From Lentzea flava (GTDB taxonomy: Bacteria; Actinomycetota; Actinomycetes; Mycobacteriales; Pseudonocardiaceae): a stretch of 64,000 bases of DNA. The notes under the pieces are model-generated. The model was not told where the DNA came from and did no database searches. It saw only the letters and a program-made list of their open reading frames with translations. Position 1 is the first letter of the stretch; each line of letters starts with the position of its first letter. Location of the stretch: contig NZ_BMRE01000003.1 in the NCBI RefSeq assembly GCF_014648475.1, positions 124,001 through 188,000 on the forward strand. Direction: 5' to 3'. Positions 50,443 through 58,861 of this stretch are shown piece after piece. A program made the position numbers and the translations under genes.

Positions 50443-51360
50443 TCACAGCGCGGAGAAGTGGGCCGCGTCCCCGGTGACCGGCGTGCTGGCCACGCCGTCG
50501 ACGCTGACCGGCACGTCACCCGCGATGGTGACCCGGTGCAGCCGGCGGCGCTGGTCGTCGTAGTCCGCGACACCGTAGTGCTGGGTGGCGCGGTTGTCCC
50601 AGATGGCGATGTCGCCGTCGGACCACTGCCAGCGCACCGTGTTCTCCAGCCGGGTCACCCGCTGCTGCAGCAGGGCGAAGATCGCCTGCGACTCCGCCGG
50701 CGTCACGCCCACGATCCGCTTCACGAAGTGGCCCAGCAACAACGCGCGTTCGCCGGTCTCCGGGTGGACGCGCACCAGCGGGTGCTCGGTCTCGAACACG
50801 TGCGAGCGGAACTCGTCGCGGTACGACTGCTCCTTGACGTCGATGCCGCCGATGCGGGTCGAGTCCACGTGTCCCGCGTAGTCGTAGAGGTTGGTGTGCA
50901 CCGCCCACAACCGGTCCACCAGCGCCCGCAACGCTTCCGGCAGATCCGCGTACGCCTGCACGGTGTTGGCCCACACGGTGCTGCCGCCGTACGGGGGCAG
51001 TTCGATCGCGCGCAGGATGCTGATCGCGGGCACCCTGTCGACGAACGTCACGTCGGTGTGCCAGCTGTTGGCCTTGCCGTACTCCGAGTCGATGGCGAGG
51101 ACCTGAGCGTGGTCCTGACCCTTGACGGTGGGGTGGGCGAGTGTCGGCTGGCCGAGCAGGCGGGCGAACGCGAGCTGCCCCGCGTCGTCGAGGTGCTGCT
51201 GGCCGGAGAAGAACACCACCTTGTGCGCCAGCAACGCGGCCCTGATCTCGGCCACGGTGTCCGCCGGCAGGTCGCCGGAGAGCTGAACGCCGTCGATGCG
51301 CGCACCGATGTGCGCTCCCAGTCGGTGGACGGTGATCGTTCTGGTGAGTTGCGCTGTCAT
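50443..51360 (-). CDS. TauD/TfdA family Fe(II)/2-oxoglutarate dioxygenase
   Basis: A 305-residue dioxygenase. The iron site is visible: HxD in [10 protein letters not shown] near residue 99 and the distal His in [11 protein letters not shown] near residue 275; the 2-oxoglutarate Arg lies in the same stretch. The start and [18 protein letters not shown] fit the taurine / alkyl-sulfate dioxygenase group, which oxidises the carbon next to sulfur and releases sulfite or sulfate. It is divergent from the sulfonate-type ABC operon, supporting an organosulfur role. Confidence 0.9.
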   Translation of the reverse strand: MTAQLTRTITVHRLGAHIGARIDGVQLSGDLPADTVAEIRAALLAHKVVFFSGQQHLDDAGQLAFARLLGQPTLAHPTVKGQDHAQVLAIDSEYGKANSWHTDVTFVDRVPAISILRAIELPPYGGSTVWANTVQAYADLPEALRALVDRLWAVHTNLYDYAGHVDSTRIGGIDVKEQSYRDEFRSHVFETEHPLVRVHPETGERALLLGHFVKRIVGVTPAESQAIFALLQQRVTRLENTVRWQWSDGDIAIWDNRATQHYGVADYDDQRRRLHRVTIAGDVPVSVDGVASTPVTGDAAHFSAL

Positions 51361-51415
51361 GCCTCAACCATTCCGGCTGTGCGTCGGCCGGATCTAGTTT
51401 GCACGCTGGGAAAAT

Positions 51416-51442
51416 AAGTTCGTCCCACGAAGCGGACGACTT
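51416..51442. promoter_or_regulatory. Imperfect inverted repeat in the TauD/ABC divergent region
   Basis: AAGTTCGTCC ... GGACGACTT, arms differing by one inserted base, 8-base spacer. It lies 56 bases upstream of the TauD-type start and could serve as operator for the ROK-type regulator of this locus. Confidence 0.3.
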
Positions 51443-51547
51443 TCTTGCGGCGGGAAATTTAGGTCCAGCTGTCCAGGGCGGCTTCACCATGTGAGACGTC
51501 CGCTCGCGTCGTTGACCCTGGTCCGGGCTGATGTGACGCTCTGCGCC

Positions 51548-51631
51548 GTGAGCCAAGCCGCCTTCCTCACCTCGCGCCGGCACGTCGATCTCCGACGGCA
51601 CGCCAGCGCATTCTGTCGCGCCGGTCGCTGA
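51548..51631 (+). CDS. Cysteine-type leader peptide of the sulfur operon
   Basis: A 27-residue peptide starting with VSQAAFLTSRR (GTG read as Met) and containing RRHVDLRRHASAFC before RAGR and a TGA stop. The RRHVDLxRxxSAxC pattern is shared by the short leader peptides found upstream of many actinobacterial sulfur-assimilation and sulfonate genes. The stop lies 43 bases before the binding-protein start. An upstream in-frame GTG at 51533 would add VTLCA and a second Cys. The single gene-poor stretch of more than 300 bases (51361-51674) holds this peptide, the inverted repeat and presumably two promoters. Confidence 0.72.
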   Translation: MSQAAFLTSRRHVDLRRHASAFCRAGR

Positions 51632-51674
51632 ACCCCAACCGTCAATTCCCCCCCGTTCAGCAAAGGAATCGGCC

Positions 51675-52679
51675 GTGACCACCACACGACGGAACTTCCT
51701 CGGACTCACCCTGCTCGGTCTCACGACGGCCACCGTCGGCTGCTCGACCGCCGCCGGGGCCGGGCAGGAGACCAGGACCCTGCGCTACCAGGGCTGGGCG
51801 GGCGACGTCACCCTGCCGGAGCTCGCCGCCGACCTCGGCTACTTGGGTGACGTCAAGCTCGAGTGGGTCGGCAACACCACCAGCGGCCCGCAGGACATCC
51901 AGTCGGCGGCCACCGGCCAGGTCGACTTCGGCGGTGCCTTCAACGGCGCGGTCGTGAAGCTCAAGGCCGCCGGAGCGCCGATCAGGTCCGTGATCGGCTA
52001 CTACGGGTCCGACGCCCAGGCCTACAGCGGTTTCTACGTGCTGGAGGACAGTCCGATCAGGACGGCGCGGGACCTCATCGGCAAGAAGATCGGCATGAAC
52101 ACCCTCGGAGCGCACCACGAGGCGATGCTCGGCATCTACCTCAAGCGCAACGGGCTGAGCCAGGACGAGGCCAAGAAGGTCGAGGCGACGGTCGTGCCGC
52201 CGGTCAACACCGAACAGGCGGTGCGGCAGAAGCAGATCGACGTCGGTGTGCTCGGCGGAATCCTGCGGGACAAGGCACTGGAGAAGGGCGGCATCCGCAA
52301 GCTCTTCTCCGACTTCGACCTCCTCGGCGCGTTCACCGCCGGCACCTACGTGTTCACCGAGAAGTTCCTGCGGGACAACCCGAACACCGTGCGCACCTTC
52401 GTTTCCGGCGTCGCCAAGGCGATCGAGTGGAGCCGCACCACACCACCGGAGCAGGTCGTCGCGCGCAAGGTCGAGATCCTCACCAGGCGCGGCCGCAACG
52501 AGGACCCCGGCGCACTCAAGTACTGGAAGTCCACCGGCGTCGCGGAGAAGGGCGGCAAGATCCTCGACAGGGAGCTGCAGGTCTGGGTCGACTGGCTCAC
52601 CGAACGCGGTGAGATCAAGGCCGGTCAGGTCACGCTCGCCGACCTCTACACCAACGAGTACAACGAGCTCGCGAAATGA
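51675..52679 (+). CDS. Sulfonate/nitrate-type ABC substrate-binding lipoprotein
   Basis: A 334-residue SsuA/NMT1-type binding protein. The N-terminus combines a twin-arginine start (TTTRRNFLGLTLLG) with a lipobox (TATVGCS). The mature part shows NTTSGPQDIQSAATGQVDFG, GKKIGMNTLGAHHEAMLGIY and NTEQAVRQKQIDVGVLGG. The cargo is inferred to be an organosulfur compound from the neighbours. GTG 51675 has AAAGGA upstream, and the stop overlaps the ATPase start (ATGA). Confidence 0.92.
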   Translation: MTTTRRNFLGLTLLGLTTATVGCSTAAGAGQETRTLRYQGWAGDVTLPELAADLGYLGDVKLEWVGNTTSGPQDIQSAATGQVDFGGAFNGAVVKLKAAGAPIRSVIGYYGSDAQAYSGFYVLEDSPIRTARDLIGKKIGMNTLGAHHEAMLGIYLKRNGLSQDEAKKVEATVVPPVNTEQAVRQKQIDVGVLGGILRDKALEKGGIRKLFSDFDLLGAFTAGTYVFTEKFLRDNPNTVRTFVSGVAKAIEWSRTTPPEQVVARKVEILTRRGRNEDPGALKYWKSTGVAEKGGKILDRELQVWVDWLTERGEIKAGQVTLADLYTNEYNELAK

Positions 52680-53479
52680 GCCCGCACATCAGCTTCCGCG
52701 GCGTCACGAAGCGTTTTCCGGTCAAGGGCACCGAGTTCACCGCCGTCGACGGCATCGACCTCGACGTCGCCCGCGGCGAGTTCCTGGTGCTCGTCGGCCC
52801 GAGCGGCTGCGGCAAGTCCACCCTGCTGGACCTGCTGGGCGGCCTCACCTCGCCTTCCGAGGGCGAGATCCTGCTCGACGGCACCCCGATCACCGGACCG
52901 GGGCTGGACCGCGGCATCGTGTTCCAGCAGTACGCACTGCTGCCGTGGCGGACCGCGCAGGGCAACGTCGAGTTCGGCCTGGAGGCCACGGGTGTGCCGC
53001 GCAGGCAACGGGCGGAGCGCGCCGCGGAGTTCCTGAACCTGGTGGGCCTCAGCGGGTTCGAGGACAGGCACCCGCACCAGCTCTCCGGCGGCATGCGGCA
53101 GCGGGTCGCGATCGCCCGCAGCCTCGCGTACGACCCGGCCGTCCTGCTGATGGACGAGCCGTTCGCCGCGCTCGACGCGCAGACCAGGGAATCGTTGCAG
53201 GACGAGCTGGTGCGCATCTGGCAGCGCACCGGCAAGACGATCGTGTTCATCACGCACGCCATCGACGAGGCCGTGCTGCTCGGCCAGCGCGTGGCGGTGC
53301 TGACGTCGCGGCCGGGCCGCGTGAAGGAGGTCGTGCCGATCGACCTCGGCGACCGGCTCAGCACCGACGACCCGCGGTCGAGTCCGGAGTTCGCCCGCTA
53401 CCGGCACCGCATCTGGGACCTGCTGCACGACGAGGTCACCCGCGCACAGCAACTCGAGAAGGAGGTGGTGGGCACATGA
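52676..53479 (+). CDS. Sulfonate-type ABC transporter ATPase
   Basis: A 267-residue single ATPase of the SsuB/TauB type. Walker A GPSGCGKST near residue 41, Q-loop FQQYALLPWRTAQGN near residue 84, signature LSGGMRQRVAIARSL near residue 140 and Walker B VLLMDEPFAALD near residue 158 are intact. Four-base overlaps on both sides couple it to the binding protein and permease genes. Confidence 0.94.
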   Translation: MSPHISFRGVTKRFPVKGTEFTAVDGIDLDVARGEFLVLVGPSGCGKSTLLDLLGGLTSPSEGEILLDGTPITGPGLDRGIVFQQYALLPWRTAQGNVEFGLEATGVPRRQRAERAAEFLNLVGLSGFEDRHPHQLSGGMRQRVAIARSLAYDPAVLLMDEPFAALDAQTRESLQDELVRIWQRTGKTIVFITHAIDEAVLLGQRVAVLTSRPGRVKEVVPIDLGDRLSTDDPRSSPEFARYRHRIWDLLHDEVTRAQQLEKEVVGT

Positions 53480-54318
53480 CCGCACTGCTGGAAGCCCGTC
53501 CCGCGACCAGGACCACACCGGTCGCCGTCCGTCCACAACGGACTCGCCGCGCACTGGACGCGCTGCTGACCGGCGCCGGCAAGACCGTCGCGATCGCGGC
53601 ACTGCTGGTGGTGTGGGAGGTCGCGCCAAGGCTCGGCCTGGTCGACGCCACCTTCCTGCCGCCGTTCTCCACGGTGCTGGGCGCGTGGTGGGACCTCCTG
53701 GTGAGCGGTCAGCTGCTGGAGAACACGCGGGCGAGCCTCGTGCGGTCGCTGTCGGGCTTCGGCCTCGCGGTGGCGGGCGCGGTCCCGCTCGGGTTGCTGA
53801 TCGGCTGGTACAAGCCGGTGTCCACGGTGCTCGGCCCGCTGCTGGAGGTGTTCCGCAACACCGCGGCACTCGCGTTGCTGCCGGTCTTCGTGCTGCTGCT
53901 CGGCATCGGCGAGACCTCGAAGATCGCGATCGTCTTCTACGCCTGCACCTGGCCGATCCTGCTGAACACGATCAGCGCGGTCGGCGGTGTCGACCCGACG
54001 TTGCTGCGCCTCGCGAAGTCGATGAACCTGGGCGGCTTCCGGCTGTTCCAGAAGGTGATCCTGCCCGCGGCGGTGCCCACGGTGTTCACCGGCATCCGGC
54101 TGGCGGGCGCGGTGTCGATCCTGGTGCTGGTGGCCGCGGAGATGATCGGCGCCAAGGCGGGGCTCGGCTACCTGATCAACGCCTCGCAGTACAACTTCGC
54201 CATCCCGCAGATGTACGCGGGCATCATCACGATCTCCGCCATCGGTGTGCTGTTCAACCAGTTGCTGGTCGCCCTGGAACGCCGCTTCACCTCGTGGCGC
54301 GTTCCCGTCGGAGCCTGA
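53476..54318 (+). CDS. Sulfonate-type ABC transporter permease
   Basis: A 280-residue permease of the BPD_transp_1 (SsuC/TauC) family with about six membrane helices. The EAA loop is visible around LRLAKSMNLGGFRLFQKVIL near residue 177. It completes the importer with the two genes before it. The ATG overlaps the ATPase stop by four bases. Confidence 0.93.
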   Translation: MTALLEARPATRTTPVAVRPQRTRRALDALLTGAGKTVAIAALLVVWEVAPRLGLVDATFLPPFSTVLGAWWDLLVSGQLLENTRASLVRSLSGFGLAVAGAVPLGLLIGWYKPVSTVLGPLLEVFRNTAALALLPVFVLLLGIGETSKIAIVFYACTWPILLNTISAVGGVDPTLLRLAKSMNLGGFRLFQKVILPAAVPTVFTGIRLAGAVSILVLVAAEMIGAKAGLGYLINASQYNFAIPQMYAGIITISAIGVLFNQLLVALERRFTSWRVPVGA

Positions 54319-54329
54319 GGAGGCGTGCC

Positions 54330-55883
54330 ATGACCCTCGAACTCACCACGGACGTGCTGGTCGTCGGCGGAGGACCGGCCGCGACCTGGGCCGCGTTGAA
54401 GGCGGCCGAGGAAGGTGCCGCTGTCGTGCTGGCCGACAAGGGCTACTGCGGCACCAGCGGTGCGACGGCCTCGGTCGGCACCGGAGTCTGGTACGTGCCG
54501 CCGGAACCCGATGCCCGTGAGGCCGCGATGGCGAGCAGGGAGGCGCTCGGCGGCTATCTCGCCGACCGGCGCTGGATGGCCAGGGTGCTCGACGAGACCT
54601 ACGAGCGGGTCAACGAGCTGGCCGACGCGAAGTACCCGTTTCCCGTCGGGCCGGACGGCACGTCGCTGCGCAACGGCCTGCAGGGCCCCGAGTACATGCG
54701 ACGGCAACGGATCCGCGTGCGCAGGGCCGGTGTCACGATTCTGGACCACAGCCCGGTCACCGAGCTGCTGACCTCGTTCGACGGCGCGGTGGCCGGAGCG
54801 GCGGGGCACCAGCGGCAGGCGGACCGGCCGTTCCGGGTCCGCGCCGGTGCGGTGGTGCTCGCGACCGGCGGGTGCGCGTTCCTGAGCAAGGCCTTCGGCT
54901 GCAACGTGAACACCGGCGACGGCGCGTTGTTCGCGGCCGAGGCGGGCGCCGAACTGTCCGGAATGGAGTTCTCCAACTCCTACGGCATCGCGCCGGAGCA
55001 CACGTCGGTCACCAAGACCGCGTTCTACAACTACGCGACCTTCTACCGCGCCGACGGCTCGGTGCTGGAGGGAGCGGGCAGCCAGCGCGGCCGGTCGGTG
55101 ATCGCACGCACCCTGTTGTCCGAGAAGGTCTTCTGCAAGCTCGACCTCGCCGACGAGGCCGCCCAGAAGGCGATGCGCCTGGCGCAGCCCAACTTCTTCC
55201 TGACGTTCGACCGGCTGGGCGTCAACCCGTTCACCGACCCGTTCGCGGTCACCTTGCTCGCCGAGGGCACGGTCCGCGGCACCGGCGGCATCCGCATCGT
55301 CGACGACGGCTGCGCCACCACCGTGCCCGGCCTGTACGCGGCCGGTGACGCGGCGACCAGGGAGCTGATCTGCGGCGGGTTCACCGGCGGTGGCAGCCAC
55401 AACGCGGCCTGGGCGATCTCGTCCGGGTCGTGGTCGGGGCGTGCCGCGGCCCGGTTCGCCCGCTCGATCGGCAGGGGTGCCCGGCGCGTCCAGGCCGCCG
55501 GTGGTGCCGGGTTGCGGCCTGCCGGGAGGTCGTCGGACGTCGACATCGCCGAGGCCGTGCGCACGGTTCAGGCCGAGGTGCTGCCGTACGACAAGAACTA
55601 CCTGCGGCACGGCGATGTGCTGCGCGACGCACTGGGCGTGCTGGACGGTGTCTGGGAGTCGTTGCGCTCGGTGGAGTCGGCGGGCATCGCGTCGGTGCCG
55701 GCACGGCAGGCCGCAGCGATGGTCGCTCATGCCCGGTGGATGTACACGTCGGCCCTGGTGCGCAACGAAAGCCGGGGCATGGCCAAGCGGCTGGACCACC
55801 CCGAGCTGGATCCGTCGCAGCACCACAGGATCACGAGTGGCGGCCTGGACCGGGTGTGGGCGCGCCCGGAGGTGGCGGCATGA
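54330..55883 (+). CDS. FAD oxidoreductase related to APS reductase alpha / fumarate reductase
   Basis: A 517-residue flavoprotein. The FAD motif VLVVGGGPAATWAALKAAEE is near residue 9, the second FAD stretch AVVLATGGCAFLSKAFGCNV near residue 172, and the C-terminal FAD loop GLYAAGDAATRELICGGFTG near residue 330. The general plan is that of the AprA/SdhA/FrdA family; a helical C-terminal domain follows. It is shorter than true AprA (about 610-660 residues), and APS reduction is not claimed. The ATGA overlap with the ferredoxin gene suggests a two-subunit enzyme. TGAGGAGG precedes the ATG. Confidence 0.85.
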   Translation: MTLELTTDVLVVGGGPAATWAALKAAEEGAAVVLADKGYCGTSGATASVGTGVWYVPPEPDAREAAMASREALGGYLADRRWMARVLDETYERVNELADAKYPFPVGPDGTSLRNGLQGPEYMRRQRIRVRRAGVTILDHSPVTELLTSFDGAVAGAAGHQRQADRPFRVRAGAVVLATGGCAFLSKAFGCNVNTGDGALFAAEAGAELSGMEFSNSYGIAPEHTSVTKTAFYNYATFYRADGSVLEGAGSQRGRSVIARTLLSEKVFCKLDLADEAAQKAMRLAQPNFFLTFDRLGVNPFTDPFAVTLLAEGTVRGTGGIRIVDDGCATTVPGLYAAGDAATRELICGGFTGGGSHNAAWAISSGSWSGRAAARFARSIGRGARRVQAAGGAGLRPAGRSSDVDIAEAVRTVQAEVLPYDKNYLRHGDVLRDALGVLDGVWESLRSVESAGIASVPARQAAAMVAHARWMYTSALVRNESRGMAKRLDHPELDPSQHHRITSGGLDRVWARPEVAA

Positions 55884-56233
55884 TCGAACTGATCTCGACG
55901 CAGCAGTGCATCGCCTGCGACAAGTGCATCCTCGTGTGCCCCACCAACGTCTTCGACCGGGGCGCCGACGGTCTGCCGGTGATCAGCAGGCAGTCGGACT
56001 GCCAGACGTGCTTCCAGTGCGAGGCGAACTGCCCGGCCGACGCGCTGTTCGTCGCCCCGCACACGCATCCGCTGCCGGAGGCGTCGTTCGCGCACGACGA
56101 GGAACACCTGCGCCGCACCGGACTGCTCGGCAGCTACCGCAGGGACATCGGCTGGGGCAGGGGCCGCACGCCCGCAGCCGCGCGGGCGGTCGGGCCCGCG
56201 CTGTCCCCGTCCGGCCCGCCGCTGATCTCATGA
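55880..56233 (+). CDS. Two-cluster [4Fe-4S] ferredoxin, AprB-like partner
   Basis: A 117-residue iron-sulfur protein. Two full cluster motifs are visible: CIACDKCILVCP near residue 10 and CQTCFQCEANCP near residue 40. A 60-residue tail with HDEEHLRRTGLLGSYRRDIG follows and may wrap the flavoprotein, as the AprB tail does in APS reductase. It overlaps the flavoprotein and ROK genes by four bases each. Confidence 0.9.
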   Translation: MIELISTQQCIACDKCILVCPTNVFDRGADGLPVISRQSDCQTCFQCEANCPADALFVAPHTHPLPEASFAHDEEHLRRTGLLGSYRRDIGWGRGRTPAAARAVGPALSPSGPPLIS

Positions 56234-57387
56234 CCACGCCGGCCGGAACGGCGCTGCGGGCCCTGCTGCGGCACGGCCCGATCGCCCGCAGCACGATCGC
56301 CCGCGAAACGGGACTGAGCCCCGCCGCGGTCACCCGCACCTGTTCGGCGCTCGCCGACGCCGGCCTGCTGGTCGAGGCCGCCCATCCCGTGCCGTACCAG
56401 GGCATCGGACGGCCGCACGTGCCGGTGGACATCGACACCGGCAGGCACGTCGTGGCGGCACTGCACGTCGCGCACGAGTACTGCACGCTGGCGTTCCTCG
56501 ACCTGCGCGGCCGGACGCTCACCCGGGAGGAGATCGCGCACCGCGACCCGTCCGACCCGCTCGCCGTGCTGACCACGGCCGCCGACCGGTTGCTGCGGCT
56601 GCACGAGAAGCAGCTGCCCGGCCTCGTGCCGATCGGGCTCGGCGTGGCGGCGGGCGGCTGGGTGGACACCGAGCAGGGCGTGCTGGTCCAGCACGCCTCG
56701 CTCGGGTGGCGCGACGTGCGGTTGCGGGAGCTGCTGACCGCGCGCACCGGGCTGCCCGTGCTCGTGGACAGCCACGCCCGTGCGCTCGCCCAGGCCGAGC
56801 AGCTCTTCGGCCGCGCGGGGAACCGGGAGTCGATGCTGCACCTGTTCGTCGGCAACGTGGTCGACGCGGCCATCGTCACCGGCGGCACACCCCACCGCGG
56901 AGCGCGATCGGCCGCGGGCGACGTGGCGCACCTGGCGCTGGGTGATCCCGCGGTCGACTGCCCGTGCGGCCGTTCCGGCTGTCTGCAGGCCACCGTGGCC
57001 GACCAGGCGTGGGCACGTAGGGCCTGGCAGGCCGGCGTGGTGGGGCGACCGTCCATGATGGACCTCGCCCACCTCGCCAAGGCCGGTGATCCCGCCGCCG
57101 TCGCGGTGCTGGTGGAACGCGCCGGGATCATCGGCAGGGCCGCCGCCGTGCTGTTCGACTTCATCAACCCCGACGTGCTCGTCGTGACCGAGATCGGCAC
57201 GAACTGGCTGCCCGAGTGCGTCGACGCCCTGCGCGCCGAGGTGGCGGCGGCGTCGAGCCTGTGCACGTCCGGAGAGCTCGTGCTGCCGAGCAGCTTCGGC
57301 GTGGACGTGCTCGGGGTGGCAGCCGGTGCCGTCCAGCTCGGCGCCCTGTACGCCGATCCGCTGCAATTCTCGTTGGCAGGAGTCTGA
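56230..57387 (+). CDS. ROK family transcriptional regulator
   Basis: A 385-residue protein with an N-terminal winged helix (RSTIARETGLSPAAVTRTCS near residue 20) and a C-terminal ROK kinase-like domain (about 80-385). The zinc motif CPCGRSGCLQ near residue 240 is present with Gln instead of the usual Glu. ROK regulators normally sense sugars; here the gene is embedded in an organosulfur operon by four-base overlap, so the ligand may be a sulfur-containing sugar such as sulfoquinovose or something unrelated. That is a guess. Confidence 0.9.
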   Translation: MTTPAGTALRALLRHGPIARSTIARETGLSPAAVTRTCSALADAGLLVEAAHPVPYQGIGRPHVPVDIDTGRHVVAALHVAHEYCTLAFLDLRGRTLTREEIAHRDPSDPLAVLTTAADRLLRLHEKQLPGLVPIGLGVAAGGWVDTEQGVLVQHASLGWRDVRLRELLTARTGLPVLVDSHARALAQAEQLFGRAGNRESMLHLFVGNVVDAAIVTGGTPHRGARSAAGDVAHLALGDPAVDCPCGRSGCLQATVADQAWARRAWQAGVVGRPSMMDLAHLAKAGDPAAVAVLVERAGIIGRAAAVLFDFINPDVLVVTEIGTNWLPECVDALRAEVAAASSLCTSGELVLPSSFGVDVLGVAAGAVQLGALYADPLQFSLAGV

Positions 57388-57389
57388 AA

Positions 57390-58712
57390 GTGACCGAACG
57401 TCAGCTGCACCTCAACGCGTTCCTGATGGGTGTGGGCCACCACGAGGCGGCCTGGCGGCATCCGCGCACCGACCCGAAGGCGCTCGACGACGTCGCGCAC
57501 TTCCAGAACCTCGCCCAGATCGCCGAACGCGGCACGTTCGACTCGGTGTTCCTCGCCGACGGCGTCCAGATCTGGGGCGATGTCCGGCACACCGCGGCCG
57601 GCCGGTTCGAACCGCTCACCCTGCTGACCGCGCTGTCCCAGGTGACCGACCACATCGGACTGATCGCCACCGCGTCGACCGGGTTCAGCGAGCCGTACAA
57701 CCTGGCGCGGCTGTTCTCGTCGCTCGACCACATCAGCGGCGGCAGGGCGGGGTGGAACATCGTCACCACCGCGCAGGACCGGTCGGCGCAGAACTTCAAC
57801 CGCGAGAAGAACACCGAGCACGGCGAGCGTTATCAACGCGCGGACGAGTTCCTCGACGTGGTCACCGCGCTGTGGGACTCGTGGGAGGACGACGCGCTGA
57901 TCGTCGACCAGGACTCCGGCGTGTTCGCCGACGAGACCAAGGTCCACGAGATCGGGCACAAGGGCCGGTTCTTCTCCGTGCGCGGCCCGCTGAACGCCGT
58001 GCGCAGCCCGCAGGGACATCCGCTGCTCGTGCAGGCGGGGTCGAGCGAGGACGGCAAGGCCTTCGCCGCGCGCTGGGCGGAGGCGGTCTTCACCGCCCAG
58101 CAGACCCACGAGGAAGCCGTGGCGTTCTACCGCGACCTCAAGGGCCGCGTCGTCGCCGCCGGCCGCTCCACCGACAGCCTGAAGGTGCTCCCCGGCATCG
58201 TGCCGGTGCTCGGCGGCACGGAACGGGAGGCGGCGGCGCTCGCCGACGAGCTCACGTCACTGATCATTCCGGAACGCGCGGTGCGGCAGCTCACCGACAT
58301 GATCGGCGTGGACCTCACCGGCCATCCGCTCGACGCGCCGCTGCCGGAACTGCCGCCGGTGACCGACATCAACGGCGCGAAGAGCCGGTTCGAGCTGGTG
58401 CGCGACCTGGCGGTGCGCGAGCGGCTGACGTTGCGCCAGCTGCTCGGCAGGCTGGGTGGTGGGCGCGGGCACCAGGTGGTGGCCGGCACGCCCGAGCAGA
58501 TCGCCGACCACATCGAGCTGTGGTTCCGCAGCGGTGCGGCGGACGGGTTCAACGTGATGGCGCCGCTGCTGCCGTCCGGGCTGGAGGAGTTCGTTGACCA
58601 CGTGGTGCCGTTGTTGCGGGCGCGGGGGCTGTTCCGCACCGAGTACACCGGGCGTACGTTGCGTGACCACTACGGGTTGGCGCGGCCGGTGAGCCGGTAC
58701 GCGGTCGGCTGA
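57390..58712 (+). CDS. FMN-dependent monooxygenase (NtaA/SnaA/DszA family)
   Basis: A 440-residue two-component flavin monooxygenase of the luciferase fold (LNAFLMGVGHHEAAWRHPRT near residue 8, RGTFDSVFLADGVQIWGD near residue 48, GRAGWNIVTTAQDRSAQNFN near residue 117). The family includes enzymes that open C-S or C-N bonds of sulfones, EDTA and NTA with reduced FMN from a separate reductase, which is not encoded here. AGGAG precedes GTG 57390; the gene is 2 bases after the ROK stop. Confidence 0.92.
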   Translation: MTERQLHLNAFLMGVGHHEAAWRHPRTDPKALDDVAHFQNLAQIAERGTFDSVFLADGVQIWGDVRHTAAGRFEPLTLLTALSQVTDHIGLIATASTGFSEPYNLARLFSSLDHISGGRAGWNIVTTAQDRSAQNFNREKNTEHGERYQRADEFLDVVTALWDSWEDDALIVDQDSGVFADETKVHEIGHKGRFFSVRGPLNAVRSPQGHPLLVQAGSSEDGKAFAARWAEAVFTAQQTHEEAVAFYRDLKGRVVAAGRSTDSLKVLPGIVPVLGGTEREAAALADELTSLIIPERAVRQLTDMIGVDLTGHPLDAPLPELPPVTDINGAKSRFELVRDLAVRERLTLRQLLGRLGGGRGHQVVAGTPEQIADHIELWFRSGAADGFNVMAPLLPSGLEEFVDHVVPLLRARGLFRTEYTGRTLRDHYGLARPVSRYAVG

Positions 58713-58726
58713 CCGTCTGGGCGGTG

Positions 58727-58789
58727 TTTCGCACCGAGCACACCGGGCGCACCCTGCGCGACCACTACGGCCTGGCGCTGCGGGCTGAC
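58727..58789 (+). pseudogene. Tail remnant of a second FMN monooxygenase
   Basis: The codons spell FRTEHTGRTLRDHYGLALRA, nearly identical to the last residues of the complete monooxygenase (FRTEYTGRTLRDHYGLARPV), but with many synonymous base differences. It is therefore a fragment of a diverged paralog, not a fresh duplication. It lies in the 149-base gap after the monooxygenase gene. Confidence 0.65.
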
Positions 58790-58861
58790 CGTCCAGACAT
58801 TGTCCAGTGCCGCGAACGGTTTTGCGCCCAGCACCTCGTCCACCCCCTACCGTCACTCACC

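Noticed and set aside
54330..56233. Calling the flavoprotein/ferredoxin pair a true dissimilatory APS reductase
   Set aside because: The flavoprotein is about 100 residues shorter than AprA, the host is expected to be an aerobic actinomycete, and no sat, qmo or dsr genes are present.
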